Assembly: GCA_038133845.1 (NCBI GenBank)
Contig: JAYPUA010000012.1
Coordinates: 19,426 to 83,425, forward strand
Source of the DNA: JAYPUA01 sp038133845
GTDB taxonomy: Bacteria; SAR324; NAC60-12
Reading direction: 5' to 3'
Length of the DNA stretch: 64,000 nucleotides
The position numbers were made by a program, and so were the translations under genes. Positions 43,615 to 52,201 of this stretch are shown here, in pieces. The stretch's first letter is position 1, and each line of letters opens with the position of its first letter. The notes below the pieces were generated by a model, which saw nothing but the letters and a program-made list of their open reading frames with translations, did not search any database and was not told the origin of the DNA.

Positions 43615-44772
43615 ATGAAGAATCAAAACGAACTCAAGACAATGGGGATTTTCTCGCTGGTCGTTCTGGCCATGCCGCTGTGGTTGATCCCCTTTGGAGC
43701 CGCTTACCCAGCGCTCCTGCAGAAGTTTGCCATCTATGGCCTGTTCGCCGTCGGCTTCAACCTGCTCTTTGGACTCACCGGCTACCTGTCGTTCGGTCAC
43801 GCGGCGTTCCTGGGCATCGGCTCCTATGCCGCAGTCTGGTCCTTCAAGCTGCTGACCATGAACGTTCTCCCGGCCGTGGTCTTCGCCATGATCTCCTCTG
43901 CTGCGTTTGCCGCGGTAATTGGCTTCGTCAGCCTGCGCCGGACCGGGATCTACTTCTCGATCCTCACGCTGGCCTTTGCCCAGATGTCGTACAACCTGGC
44001 CTATTCGGTGCTGACACCAATCACCAACGGAGAGACCGGACTGCAACTCACGTTGAGTGATCCTCGTATTCTGGACGGGGTCGCGGCAGAGTCTGCGGGG
44101 CTACCCTCCACAACACTCTTTGGGATCTCCATGAGCGGAATGGGGGGGTTCTACTTCTGCGCGGTAGTCCTCATCCTTGGATTCTACGTGGCTCTGCGTC
44201 TGACGAACTCTCCGTTTGGTCTGGCGCTGAAGGCCATCAAGTCGAACCAGGTCCGGATGAGCTACACGGGCTTCAACACGCGTCCGTACATGCTGACCGT
44301 GTTCATCATCTCCGGAACCTATGCCGGGCTGGCAGGGGCGCTCTTGGCGGTGACGGACCCTCTAGCTGGGGCGGAGCGGATGCAGTGGACGGCCTCCGGG
44401 GAGGTGGTGCTGATGACCATCCTTGGAGGAGTCGGAACGCTCTTCGGCCCCTTGCTTGGAGCCGGGCTGATCAAGTACTTCGAGAACATCTTCTCTGCCA
44501 TCAACGAGTCCATGCTGCTGAGCATGCTGGACTTCCTCCCGGAGTTTCTGGCGCACTGGGTGGCCATGCTGCTGGGGCTGTTTGTGGGTGAGGGGTGGCA
44601 CTTGACCTTGGGCGCCTTGTTCATGGTCATCGTCATTTTCCTGCCGGGAGGCCTGATGGAGGGGATTGAGAAGATCTCCAAGCGGGTCCGCCGCACTGCC
44701 GTGGGAGACTACCCTTACTCTCCGGAATTGATCCGCAAGAAGGCCGAAGAGGAGGCTGCACGCCATGGCTAA
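43615..44772 (+). CDS. livM: branched-chain amino acid ABC transporter permease, LivM-like
   Basis: 385 residues, about ten transmembrane helices. FAVGFNLLFGLTGYLSFGHAAFLGIGSY (split: NLLFGLTGYLSFGHAAF) is the LivM hallmark. GGVGTLFGPLLGAGLI and the ATPase loop ALKAIKSNQVRMSYTGFN match the family. AGGG lies before the ATG, which follows the livH stop by one base. The last eight bases overlap livG. It partners LivH in the membrane. Confidence 0.88.
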   Translation: MKNQNELKTMGIFSLVVLAMPLWLIPFGAAYPALLQKFAIYGLFAVGFNLLFGLTGYLSFGHAAFLGIGSYAAVWSFKLLTMNVLPAVVFAMISSAAFAAVIGFVSLRRTGIYFSILTLAFAQMSYNLAYSVLTPITNGETGLQLTLSDPRILDGVAAESAGLPSTTLFGISMSGMGGFYFCAVVLILGFYVALRLTNSPFGLALKAIKSNQVRMSYTGFNTRPYMLTVFIISGTYAGLAGALLAVTDPLAGAERMQWTASGEVVLMTILGGVGTLFGPLLGAGLIKYFENIFSAINESMLLSMLDFLPEFLAHWVAMLLGLFVGEGWHLTLGALFMVIVIFLPGGLMEGIEKISKRVRRTAVGDYPYSPELIRKKAEEEAARHG

Positions 44773-45529
44773 AAACTATGTTCTGGACGTCAATGGCGTC
44801 AACAAAAGCTTCGGAGGCCTCCAAGCCCTGAACAACGTGGTGCTTCAGGTAGAGCAGGGCAAGACCCACGCGATCATCGGCCCGAACGGGGCTGGAAAGT
44901 CCACCTTGCTCAACGTCTGCATCGGCCGCATCGTCCCGGATACGGGCTACGTCAAGCTCAACGGCGAGACGATGACAGGCAAGCAACCCCATGAGATCAA
45001 CCAGGCAGGAATGGTCCGGGTGTTCCAGACTCCCGAGATCTTTCCAGACCTGTCCATCTTGCAGAACGTCATGATCGCTGCCTTTGCCAAACGCGACGGG
45101 CACTTCAAGTTCAACGGCTTTACTCGCCTCAACGAGGAAGCTCAACTCCAGGAGGAGTGTGAGGACGTCTTGGTGGATCTTGGTCTGCAGGACCTGATGT
45201 ACAACGAGGCCGGGAGCCTTTCGCGTGGGGACAAGCGCCGGATGGAGATCGCCATGTCGCTCATTCAGCGGCCAGCGTTGCTGTTGCTGGATGAACCGAC
45301 TGCCGGGATGTCCCGCATGGACACCAACCGGACTGTGGAGACCCTGCAGCGCCTCAAGGCCCGGGGCATGACCAAGGTCATCATCGAGCACGACATGCAC
45401 GTGGTGTTTTCCCTTGCCGACAAGATCACCGTGCTGGCCCAGGGAACCGTGATTGCCGAAGGGAGCCCGGATGAGATCCGTGGAAATCCCAAAGTTCAGG
45501 AAGCCTACCTTGGAGGAGAACACGAATGA
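44765..45529 (+). CDS. livG: branched-chain amino acid ABC transporter ATP-binding protein, LivG-like
   Basis: 254 residues. Walker A is GPNGAGKSTLLNV (about 39-51). The signature motif is present in altered form (SLSRGDKRRMEIAMSL, so S-R-G-D instead of S-G-G-Q), and Walker B is ALLLLDEPTAGMSRMDT. The H-loop is IIEHDMHVVF. The long segment GMVRVFQTPEIFPDLSILQNV is the Q-loop region. It energises import with LivF. Coupled to livF by ATGA. The signature-loop change to SRGD is known in this family. Confidence 0.9.
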   Translation: MAKNYVLDVNGVNKSFGGLQALNNVVLQVEQGKTHAIIGPNGAGKSTLLNVCIGRIVPDTGYVKLNGETMTGKQPHEINQAGMVRVFQTPEIFPDLSILQNVMIAAFAKRDGHFKFNGFTRLNEEAQLQEECEDVLVDLGLQDLMYNEAGSLSRGDKRRMEIAMSLIQRPALLLLDEPTAGMSRMDTNRTVETLQRLKARGMTKVIIEHDMHVVFSLADKITVLAQGTVIAEGSPDEIRGNPKVQEAYLGGEHE

Positions 45530-46281
45530 GCGAGACCATTACCCGAGATCAGGTCGCTGCAGAGCGACGGCATCAGTACGCGTTCTTCTCGTGTTGGGAC
45601 CTCCACGCCTACTACGGTGAGAGTTATATCGTCCAGGGCGTCGGCTTTGACATCCGGGAGGGTGAGGTCCTGGCGCTCCTGGGCCGCAACGGCGCGGGAA
45701 AGACCTCCACTCTGCGTACCATCGCTCGGATGGCCGATCCACAACTCAAGCACGGGGAGATCTGGCTGGATCACCAGCCCCTGCACGAGATGCAGTCCTA
45801 CCAGGCTTCCCAACTGGGGGTCTCGCTGGTTCCGGAAGATCGCCGGATCATCGCCGGATTGACGGTGGAAGAGAACCTGAAACTGGCTCAAATCGAGCCG
45901 CCTCATGGCTGGACCCTGGACCGGATCTACGAGTCGTTCCCTCGCCTTGCCGAGCGCCGCAAGCAGGAGGCTGTGACCATGTCCGGAGGAGAGCAGCAGA
46001 TGCTCGCGGTCGCCCGAGCCTTGGCCCGAGACATCAAACTCCTCATGCTGGACGAGCCCTACGAGGGGCTCGCTCCGGTCATCCGGGAGGAAATCGCCCG
46101 CATCGTGTCGGACATCCGGGAGCTGGGCATCACGACCATCATCGTGGAGCAGGACGCCATGGCGGTCCTCAAGTTCTCTGACCGGGCGATCATCATGGAT
46201 ATGGGAGAGATCGTCTTCAACGGCACGGCCGCAGAGGTTCGGGAGAACAAGGAACTGCGCGAGCAGTACTTGGCAGTCTGA
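45526..46281 (+). CDS. livF: branched-chain amino acid ABC transporter ATP-binding protein, LivF-like
   Basis: 251 residues with a short N-terminal extension (TITRDQVAAERRHQYAFF) before the ABC domain. Walker A is LGRNGAGKTSTLRT (about 50-63). The signature motif is TMSGGEQQMLAVARAL, Walker B is LLMLDEPYEGLAPV, and the H position is replaced by Gln in IIVEQDAM, as usual for LivF. VSLVPEDRRIIAGLTVEENL is the Q/helical region. Last gene of the operon; a 278-base spacer follows. Confidence 0.9.
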   Translation: MSETITRDQVAAERRHQYAFFSCWDLHAYYGESYIVQGVGFDIREGEVLALLGRNGAGKTSTLRTIARMADPQLKHGEIWLDHQPLHEMQSYQASQLGVSLVPEDRRIIAGLTVEENLKLAQIEPPHGWTLDRIYESFPRLAERRKQEAVTMSGGEQQMLAVARALARDIKLLMLDEPYEGLAPVIREEIARIVSDIRELGITTIIVEQDAMAVLKFSDRAIIMDMGEIVFNGTAAEVRENKELREQYLAV

Positions 46282-46559
46282 GGACCTGAGAGCACGGGTG
46301 GGCCCTGCCGGTTTGCCCGTCTCGGCTCCTGAAGTGAGCATCGCTTTGGGGGGCCTCGGATATCCGCACCAGATCTCCTCTTGCAAAACTGATCCGATGA
46401 GGACCTCCAGGTCTCCGATGCTCCCGCCTCGCATTCGGTCAGTTCGGCTTTCGGTTTTGCTCCAAAGCTTCACAGCTCCCACAACTTCGACCCGAATCCG
46501 GGAACCACTCCACGTACCCTGACCCTGAACTCACACTCTCCACCTCCCACGGCTTTCTG

Positions 46560-47990
46560 ATGTCACCCACCCTGATCCCGGATGTTCTGGCCACGCGTTA
46601 TGCCAGCGCTGCAATGCAGGAGCTTTGGTCTCCTGCAGGCAAGGTCCGGCTGGAGCGCGAGTTCTGGATTGCTGTTCTCAAGGCCCAGCGCGAGTTGGGG
46701 ATCTCGATTCCGGAAGAGGCCATCCAGGCCTACGAACAGGTCCGTGACGACGTCCGACTGGAGCGCATCGCCGAACGTGAGCGTCAACTCCGGCATGACG
46801 TCAAGGCCCGGATCGAGGAATTTTGTGAGTTGGCAGGAACGGAGCACATTCACAAAGGGATGACGAGCCGGGACCTGACGGACAATGTCGAGCAGCTGCA
46901 GGTGCTGCGTGCGCTCAAGCTGGTGCACCTGAAGGCCCTAGCCGGCCTGAAGCGGCTCGCAGGGTGGAGTGAGCGCACTCGGGACTGGATGTTGGTTGGG
47001 CGTACCCACAACGTCCCGGCCCAGCCGACCACGGTGGGCAAGCGTCTGGCAATGTCCGGAGAGGAGGTCCTGACCGCCTTGCGTCGGTTGGAAGATCTGA
47101 TCGCGCATTACCCGATGCGTGGACTGCAAGGAGCTATCGGTACCCGTCTTGATCAGGAGGTGCTGTTTGAGGGAGACTCCGCAAAGGTCCGGGAACTGGG
47201 AGCACGTGTCGCGGAGCATCTGAACTGCCCGGCAACCTTCAACGCCGTGGGACAGGTTTATCCCCGAAGCCTGGATGCCGAGGCCGTGCACGCGCTGTTT
47301 GCCTTGGGAGCCGGAATCTCGAGTTTTGCCAAAACCCTGCGCCTGATGGCCGGACAGGGGCTGGCGACAGAGGGCTTCCGCAAAGGGCAGGTTGGCTCTT
47401 CGGCGATGCCTCACAAGATGAACGCCAGGACCTGCGAACGCATTAACGGCTTCCAGCATATCCTCAACGGCTACGTCAACATGCTCATGGGGCTCAGCGG
47501 GGACCAGTGGAACGAGGGCGATGTCTCCTGTTCCGTGGTGCGTCGTGTGGCGCTGCCCGGAGCGTTCTTCTGCATGGACGGTCAACTGGAAGCCTGGATG
47601 ACGGTGCTGGACGAGATGGGCTTCTATGAGCATGCCCTGGAGCAGGAACTGCGTCAGGTCCTCCCCTTCCTGGCGACAACGACTCTGCTGATGGAGGCTG
47701 TCAAGCAGGGAGCTGGGAGAGAGACGGCGCACGAGGTCATCAAGGAGCACGCAGTGGCCGTCGCAGAGGCCGTCCGGGGAGGTCAGCAGGTGCACAACGA
47801 CCTACCGGAACGCCTCGCGCAGGACCCCGCGTTTCCCCTAAAGACGGAACAGATTCAGCGCATCCTGGAAGACCCTGCACGATTTGTGGCCAGCGCCCCG
47901 GAACAGAGCGATGCCTTTGTCCGTCAGGTGCAGACCTTGTGGGATGCTCACCCGCAGGCACACACGATCCAGCCGAGCCCCTTGCTTTGA
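46560..47990 (+). CDS. purB: adenylosuccinate lyase
   Basis: PurB catalyses two eliminations of fumarate in AMP and IMP synthesis. 476 residues, fumarase/aspartase superfamily. Catalytic regions: GMTSRDLTDNVEQLQ (region 1), VGRTHNVPAQPTTVGKRL (region 2, catalytic His), and the flexible signature loop GSSAMPHKMNARTCERING (about 282-300, catalytic Ser). Length and order are standard for one purB subclass. The leader is 23/30 pyrimidine with no Shine-Dalgarno. The 278-base spacer upstream (46282-46559) has no gene and no clear promoter. Confidence 0.93.
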   Translation: MSPTLIPDVLATRYASAAMQELWSPAGKVRLEREFWIAVLKAQRELGISIPEEAIQAYEQVRDDVRLERIAERERQLRHDVKARIEEFCELAGTEHIHKGMTSRDLTDNVEQLQVLRALKLVHLKALAGLKRLAGWSERTRDWMLVGRTHNVPAQPTTVGKRLAMSGEEVLTALRRLEDLIAHYPMRGLQGAIGTRLDQEVLFEGDSAKVRELGARVAEHLNCPATFNAVGQVYPRSLDAEAVHALFALGAGISSFAKTLRLMAGQGLATEGFRKGQVGSSAMPHKMNARTCERINGFQHILNGYVNMLMGLSGDQWNEGDVSCSVVRRVALPGAFFCMDGQLEAWMTVLDEMGFYEHALEQELRQVLPFLATTTLLMEAVKQGAGRETAHEVIKEHAVAVAEAVRGGQQVHNDLPERLAQDPAFPLKTEQIQRILEDPARFVASAPEQSDAFVRQVQTLWDAHPQAHTIQPSPLL

Positions 47991-48166
47991 AGCCAAAGCT
48001 CGGGCCTTGGCATCCGGACGAGGACGCGACCGGATCGCTCGCGGTCCGTACACAAAAAGCTTGATAAAGGAGTGCTCAGCACGCAAAATTACTGTTTGCC
48101 TTCTTGGGTAGGCTCTCCGCGAATCTCTTCCGACTTCTTCGCCCAAAGCCCTGCCTCACCCATCTT

Positions 48167-48243
48167 GCACCCGTAGCTCAGCTGGATAGAGCGTCTGATT
48201 GCGGTTCAGAAGGTCGATGGTTCGAATCCATCCGGGTGCGCCA
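48167..48243 (+). tRNA. tRNA-Arg(GCG)
   Basis: 77 bases with encoded CCA. Acceptor GCACCCG pairs with CGGGTGC, discriminator G. D-stem GCTC/GAGC, anticodon stem TCTGA/TCAGA, T-stem GATGG/CCATC with TTCGAAT loop. The anticodon loop TTGCGGT gives anticodon GCG, which pairs with CGC (and CGU by wobble). Arg identity bases A20 and C35 are present. The acceptor and body resemble the ordinary bacterial tRNA-Arg(ACG), but the wobble base is G rather than A and position 37 is G. Confidence 0.95.
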
Positions 48244-48247
48244 TAAA

Positions 48248-48264
48248 AAAATCCGAGGGGTTTT
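48248..48264 (+). terminator. candidate tRNA-Arg terminator
   Basis: Directly after the CCA an A-run leads into AAAATCC-GAG-GGGTTTT (seven pairs, one G-T wobble), ending in a short T4. Position and A/T flanks suit a weak intrinsic terminator. Confidence 0.4.
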
Positions 48265-48453
48265 CGACTCCGCTCCGCCCACGAGCGTGATCCCCTTCCC
48301 TTCAAAGTCTTCCGACTCCAAGTCCACCCAGATCCTGAGGACAATCGAAACCTCGGCGTAGCCGAAGGGCCCGGAGCTTTCTCAGGGGCTATCTCTTTGA
48401 GGAAAGGTGTGCTACTCTCCTTCCCCGGAGAGTAACGCTAGGAAGGCGCATCG

Positions 48454-48969
48454 ATGAAAAATGAAGAAGAAATGTTCCGGTACATCTCCTATGCTCCACC
48501 AGGGGCAGCGTTGAAGGAGGTCATTGTTTGGAGCATCTTTTACCTGGTCATTTTATTTCTGTTCACGGGATTCGAGTTCTTCTTTGAGCTCTTGTCAGAG
48601 GAGGCCGAGCCTTCCGGTGCAGAGTCGCCGAAGTCGCTCCCCCTCTTACTGGGGATGGCTGCGTTTGCGTGGCTGATGAGAGGCAAGAGCCTACGCATCG
48701 ACTTTCCTCGAACCTTTCGGGTTTGGCTGATCTTTACGCTCCTGTTCGGTGCGATGGTGTTGCTGCTCGAATTAACCATGACGCTCGCTCCGACCTGGCA
48801 AGGTCCGATTCTCGGAGCCTTTTTGCTGGTGGTCATGATCATCGGCCGGCTGGATGTCATCGGCCGGGCAAATTATGAGCGCCTTGGCTTAGCCTCCGAG
48901 AGGAAAAAGCAGACCGAGCCCTCAGTGAAGCCCTCGAAATCCCGCGCAGCAGAGACCAACTCCTTGTGA
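48454..48969 (+). CDS. hypothetical membrane protein (171 aa)
   Basis: AGGAAGG sits eight bases before the ATG. Three to four transmembrane helices: VIVWSIFYLVILFLFTGFEFFF (about 23-44), LPLLLGMAAFAWLMRG (about 63-78), FRVWLIFTLLFGAMVLLLEL (about 87-106) and GPILGAFLLVVMIIGRL (about 117-133). A cytoplasmic charged tail follows (ERKKQTEPSVKPSKSRAAET). It precedes flagellin by 220 bases on the same strand but has no motor or chaperone motif. Unknown function. Confidence 0.65.
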   Translation: MKNEEEMFRYISYAPPGAALKEVIVWSIFYLVILFLFTGFEFFFELLSEEAEPSGAESPKSLPLLLGMAAFAWLMRGKSLRIDFPRTFRVWLIFTLLFGAMVLLLELTMTLAPTWQGPILGAFLLVVMIIGRLDVIGRANYERLGLASERKKQTEPSVKPSKSRAAETNSL

Positions 48970-49116
48970 GGACACGCCACTGAACGTCCGGACCCGCCTC
49001 CCAAACTCCCACAGACGACCGGTCCACGCCAGCCCCCAGATCGATCGCATCCACAGCTTTTTCCTCCCTGATTTCTCCAAAAAGTGAACGAGTTTCCTGA
49101 AATCTTGAGAAACCGT

Positions 49117-49143
49117 TAAAGAAATTGAGGGAGGTGCCGATAA
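49117..49143 (+). promoter_or_regulatory. sigma-28 (FliA) promoter of flagellin
   Basis: TAAAGAAA (49117-49124), an 11-base spacer, and GCCGATAA (49136-49143) match the sigma-28 consensus TAAAGTTT-N11-GCCGATAA, with the -10 box identical. Transcription would start near 49150, about 40 bases before the flagellin ATG. This shows late-class flagellar control. Confidence 0.88.
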
Positions 49144-49188
49144 GGAACACGGGAACCCATGACGGGTCCTTTGCTTCAACTATTGGCT

Positions 49189-50790
49189 ATGATTATCAAG
49201 AACAACATCCCAGCACTGAATGCGCTTCGGAATACTGATGCTCAGTATCGTGGCGTACAGAACAGCTTGGAAAAGCTGAGCTCTGGGAGTCGTTTGCCTC
49301 AAGCCAAGGAAGGACCCGCTGCGACAGTCATGTCCGAAAACATGAAAGGACGGATTGTCTCACTCCGGCAGACTCGTGAAAACAACGAAGTCTCTTCCAG
49401 CCTCCTCCGAACCGCAGAGGGTTCACTCTCCGAAGTGAGCGAAATCCTGAACCGCATGTTGCAATTGGCCGTTCAGGCCTCCAACGAGGCGGTCAACGAC
49501 GACGTCCAACTCGAAGCCAACCAGGCCGAGCTGGAGTTCCTGATGGGCAGCATCGACCGCCTGGCAAACAACACGACCTTTGGAGAGCGGTCTCTCCTCG
49601 ACGGCTCCCGCGGAGTCTCTGGCACCATGGTTGGAGACAACCTCACCTTCGTCAGTGCCACCGAAGAGACCCAACCCTCCCCTGTGACCGGGTTCCCGGT
49701 CGACATTACGGCAGTGGCGACAAAGTCCTATCTTGGAGGAAGTGTCCCGCTCACGGTGGAGAACATCGGTGAGGGGTTCTCGGTTACGGTTCGGGACTTT
49801 GATGACGCCCTGATCACCTTCGACACACGCAGAGGGGAGTCGGGCCGGCAGATCCGTGAGGCCTTGGACAACTACGAGGCCAGCAAGGAAAACGAGGGGG
49901 CCTTGGAGCAGGCGTCCCTGCAGATCCGGAAGATCGTGGAGAATGGGTTGCAGAAAGCCATGGACTCCGGCGGAGTAGAGGTGGACGTCAGCTTCACCGA
50001 GAACGGTTACATGGTGCTCCAGCATAAGGAGTACGGGAGCAAACCACACTTCCACGTCGCCAGCACCCTCCCCGGGTTGGTCGGGAATGAGGCGAACACC
50101 ACGGTGCGCTCTCTCCCGGGCAAGGATGTCCAAGGCGCCATCAACAACGAGCCTGCTCAAGGAAAAGGCCAGTACCTGCGTGCCGGTGTGGATAATCCCG
50201 CAGAAGGCGTCACCATCCGCTATGACGTGGAGGTCGGGGTTGAGGAAAAGATCGAATACGACGACAACGGGGCGATCAAGGATGTGCAGCTAGTGGTGAA
50301 CAACCCCTCAGACACGCTCAAGGATGGAGAGGCTGAGGGCTACCTGCATATCTCGCAGCAGTCGATGCAGGTGAACCTGGGGACCAGCGAGAGGTCGCTG
50401 AAAGCCTTCTCGATTCCGGATGTCCGCACCGAAAAGATCTCCACCGATGTGAAGAACCGGAGTGACTTCCGAAGCCTGGCCGATGTCGACGTGACCACGA
50501 TTCAGGGCGCACGCGATTCGATCCTGTTGATCCGGGAGGCGATTGACGAGGTCTCTGGAGTTCGCGCAGATCTGGGAGCCTTCCAGAAGCGCATCGACAA
50601 GATCACCAGTCACGTTAGCTTGGCCACCGATCAGTCCACGGAAGCCAACTCGGTGATCGCCGACTCCGATGTCGCAGCGGAGATGGCTCAGCTTGCCAAG
50701 AAGCAGATCCAGATGTCTGCTGGGCAGGCAATGCTCTCTCAGGCCAATCAGAACCCCGAATCCGTGATGCAACTACTGACCGCTCAGTAG
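49189..50790 (+). CDS. fliC: flagellin
   Basis: 533 residues, the filament subunit exported by the flagellar type III system. The conserved N-terminal D0/D1 coiled coil runs from IIKNNIPALNALRN through LEKLSSGSRLPQAKEGPAA (about 28-46) to LANNTTFGERSLLDG. The C-terminal D1/D0 is QGARDSILLIREAIDEVSGVRADLGAFQKR to the end. The middle (about 150-430) is variable, surface-exposed D2/D3 with acidic beta-rich segments. I start at ATG 49189 because flagellins begin M-x-I-x-N-N; an ATG ten codons earlier would leave too short a leader for the sigma-28 start. No fliD, fliS or other flagellar gene follows. Confidence 0.93.
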   Translation: MIIKNNIPALNALRNTDAQYRGVQNSLEKLSSGSRLPQAKEGPAATVMSENMKGRIVSLRQTRENNEVSSSLLRTAEGSLSEVSEILNRMLQLAVQASNEAVNDDVQLEANQAELEFLMGSIDRLANNTTFGERSLLDGSRGVSGTMVGDNLTFVSATEETQPSPVTGFPVDITAVATKSYLGGSVPLTVENIGEGFSVTVRDFDDALITFDTRRGESGRQIREALDNYEASKENEGALEQASLQIRKIVENGLQKAMDSGGVEVDVSFTENGYMVLQHKEYGSKPHFHVASTLPGLVGNEANTTVRSLPGKDVQGAINNEPAQGKGQYLRAGVDNPAEGVTIRYDVEVGVEEKIEYDDNGAIKDVQLVVNNPSDTLKDGEAEGYLHISQQSMQVNLGTSERSLKAFSIPDVRTEKISTDVKNRSDFRSLADVDVTTIQGARDSILLIREAIDEVSGVRADLGAFQKRIDKITSHVSLATDQSTEANSVIADSDVAAEMAQLAKKQIQMSAGQAMLSQANQNPESVMQLLTAQ

Positions 50791-50950
50791 ACGCCTCTTC
50801 TCTGAAGGCGCTCCGGAATGCTCCGGGACCCCAGCCCCCGCAACTTTTCCCTGAAGACAATTCGACCTCTGCCGGAAGACGCGAATGTCCGGTGAAGCCT
50901 CTATACTCTGGAGCCGTGTCTTGAGCGAGCGCTGCCGGGCAGGCGGTCCG

Positions 50951-52201
50951 TCAGGGACAGCCCAGTTGTCCGGTATAGTTCAGTCCGGAGAGGACGGCGA
51001 CTGCGTTGCGTGAGGGGAGGGAGACCAGAGCATCCAGGCGAGAATCTGAGTTCAGATCCGCAATCAAGAGGCGTCCCGGAGTCGCTCCGGACGCAGCGCT
51101 GGAGCCAGCGAAGGATTCTGCAGCAGCGTAGGTTCGGGGGCTCCCGGAGCCGGTGCTGAGCAGGAGGGAAAGGTCTCCGGTGAGGTAGGATCCGGAGCGG
51201 GTGCTGACGGTGAAGCGCTGGGCCACCAGAAAGTCGGTGACGTTGTCCAGATTCAGATCGGCGGTGGCAAGAGCGCTCGGCCCCCTCCCCGTGTCCAGAG
51301 TTGTGGAGGTGAATCCTCCGGAGCCGTTGTTGTAGAGCAGGGTGAGTGTATCGCTCCCGGAGTTGCTCACCGCCAGATCGATGTGGCCGTTGCAGTCCCA
51401 GTCTCCAGCGACGATCGAGTGCGGAGAGGTTCCCGTTGCATAGGTCGCATCGGGGCTGCTGCCGAAGTTTCCGGAGCCATCATTCTTCCAAAGTTCCAAT
51501 CGAGTGGACCCCCGCGCAAGCACGGCCAGGTCGGTGTCGCTATCGTTGTCAAAGTCTCCGGACTCAAGCCCCACGGGTGCCTCTCCGGTGCTCAGGGTCT
51601 GTAGCACGGCGAAACCTGTAGCCCCCCCCTGAAGCAGCGTCACGCTGTCATTGTCTCGGTTGGCCACGGCCAGGTCGGTGGTGTTGTCGCCATTCCAGTC
51701 TGCCGCATGTAGTGCGGCGGGGACGTCTCCAACGGTGAGGCTCTGGTTGTCCTGAAAAGTCCCGTTGTCGTTGCGTAGAACCTGCACTTGGTCGTTGGCA
51801 GTATCCGTGACTACCAGGTCGATGTCAGTGTCGTTGTCAAAGTCGAGGCTGACAAAGTCCTGACGCCACTGCGCGGTGCCGGGGGGCTGAGACTGCAGGG
51901 AGTAGGGAAAGACCGAGGAATTGCTGGAATTGTCGTAGAGTTGCAGGTGGACTGTGCCGTCCGCCGCGGTGAGGGTGTCGCTGGGCTGACGCGGGGTGAT
52001 TGAGAGGAGGTCCGGGTTCCCGTCCTGGTTGAAGTCGGCCCGCAGGACCTTGATCGGGCCATCACCGAAGGCGTACTCCTGAGGTGCAGCAAAGGCAATC
52101 CCGGTGCGGGTCGAGGCCCCCTCATCCACTTGGCTTGGAGACTCCGAGGCAGAGCATGCGCTCAGCAATGTGAGCAAAACTCCAAAAAAAATCAGTCGCA
52201 T
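50951..52201 (-). CDS. FG-GAP/VCBS repeat lipoprotein
   Basis: 416 residues. A lipobox LLSAC at the end of a short signal peptide (RLIFFGVLLTLLSACSAS) makes it a lipoprotein; the residue after the Cys is Ser, so outer-membrane sorting is likely. The mature chain contains about six FG-GAP-type repeats with the calcium-binding D-x-N/D-x-D-G-x-x-D-L pattern: DFNQDGNPDLLS, DFDNDTDIDLVV, DWNGDNTTDLAV, DFDNDSDTDLAV, DWDCNGHIDLAV, DLNLDNVTDFLV. This forms a calcium-bound beta-propeller. Such proteins bind ligands or surfaces. Its start overlaps the EAL-like gene by ten bases. Confidence 0.8.
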   Translation of the reverse strand: MRLIFFGVLLTLLSACSASESPSQVDEGASTRTGIAFAAPQEYAFGDGPIKVLRADFNQDGNPDLLSITPRQPSDTLTAADGTVHLQLYDNSSNSSVFPYSLQSQPPGTAQWRQDFVSLDFDNDTDIDLVVTDTANDQVQVLRNDNGTFQDNQSLTVGDVPAALHAADWNGDNTTDLAVANRDNDSVTLLQGGATGFAVLQTLSTGEAPVGLESGDFDNDSDTDLAVLARGSTRLELWKNDGSGNFGSSPDATYATGTSPHSIVAGDWDCNGHIDLAVSNSGSDTLTLLYNNGSGGFTSTTLDTGRGPSALATADLNLDNVTDFLVAQRFTVSTRSGSYLTGDLSLLLSTGSGSPRTYAAAESFAGSSAASGATPGRLLIADLNSDSRLDALVSLPSRNAVAVLSGLNYTGQLGCP

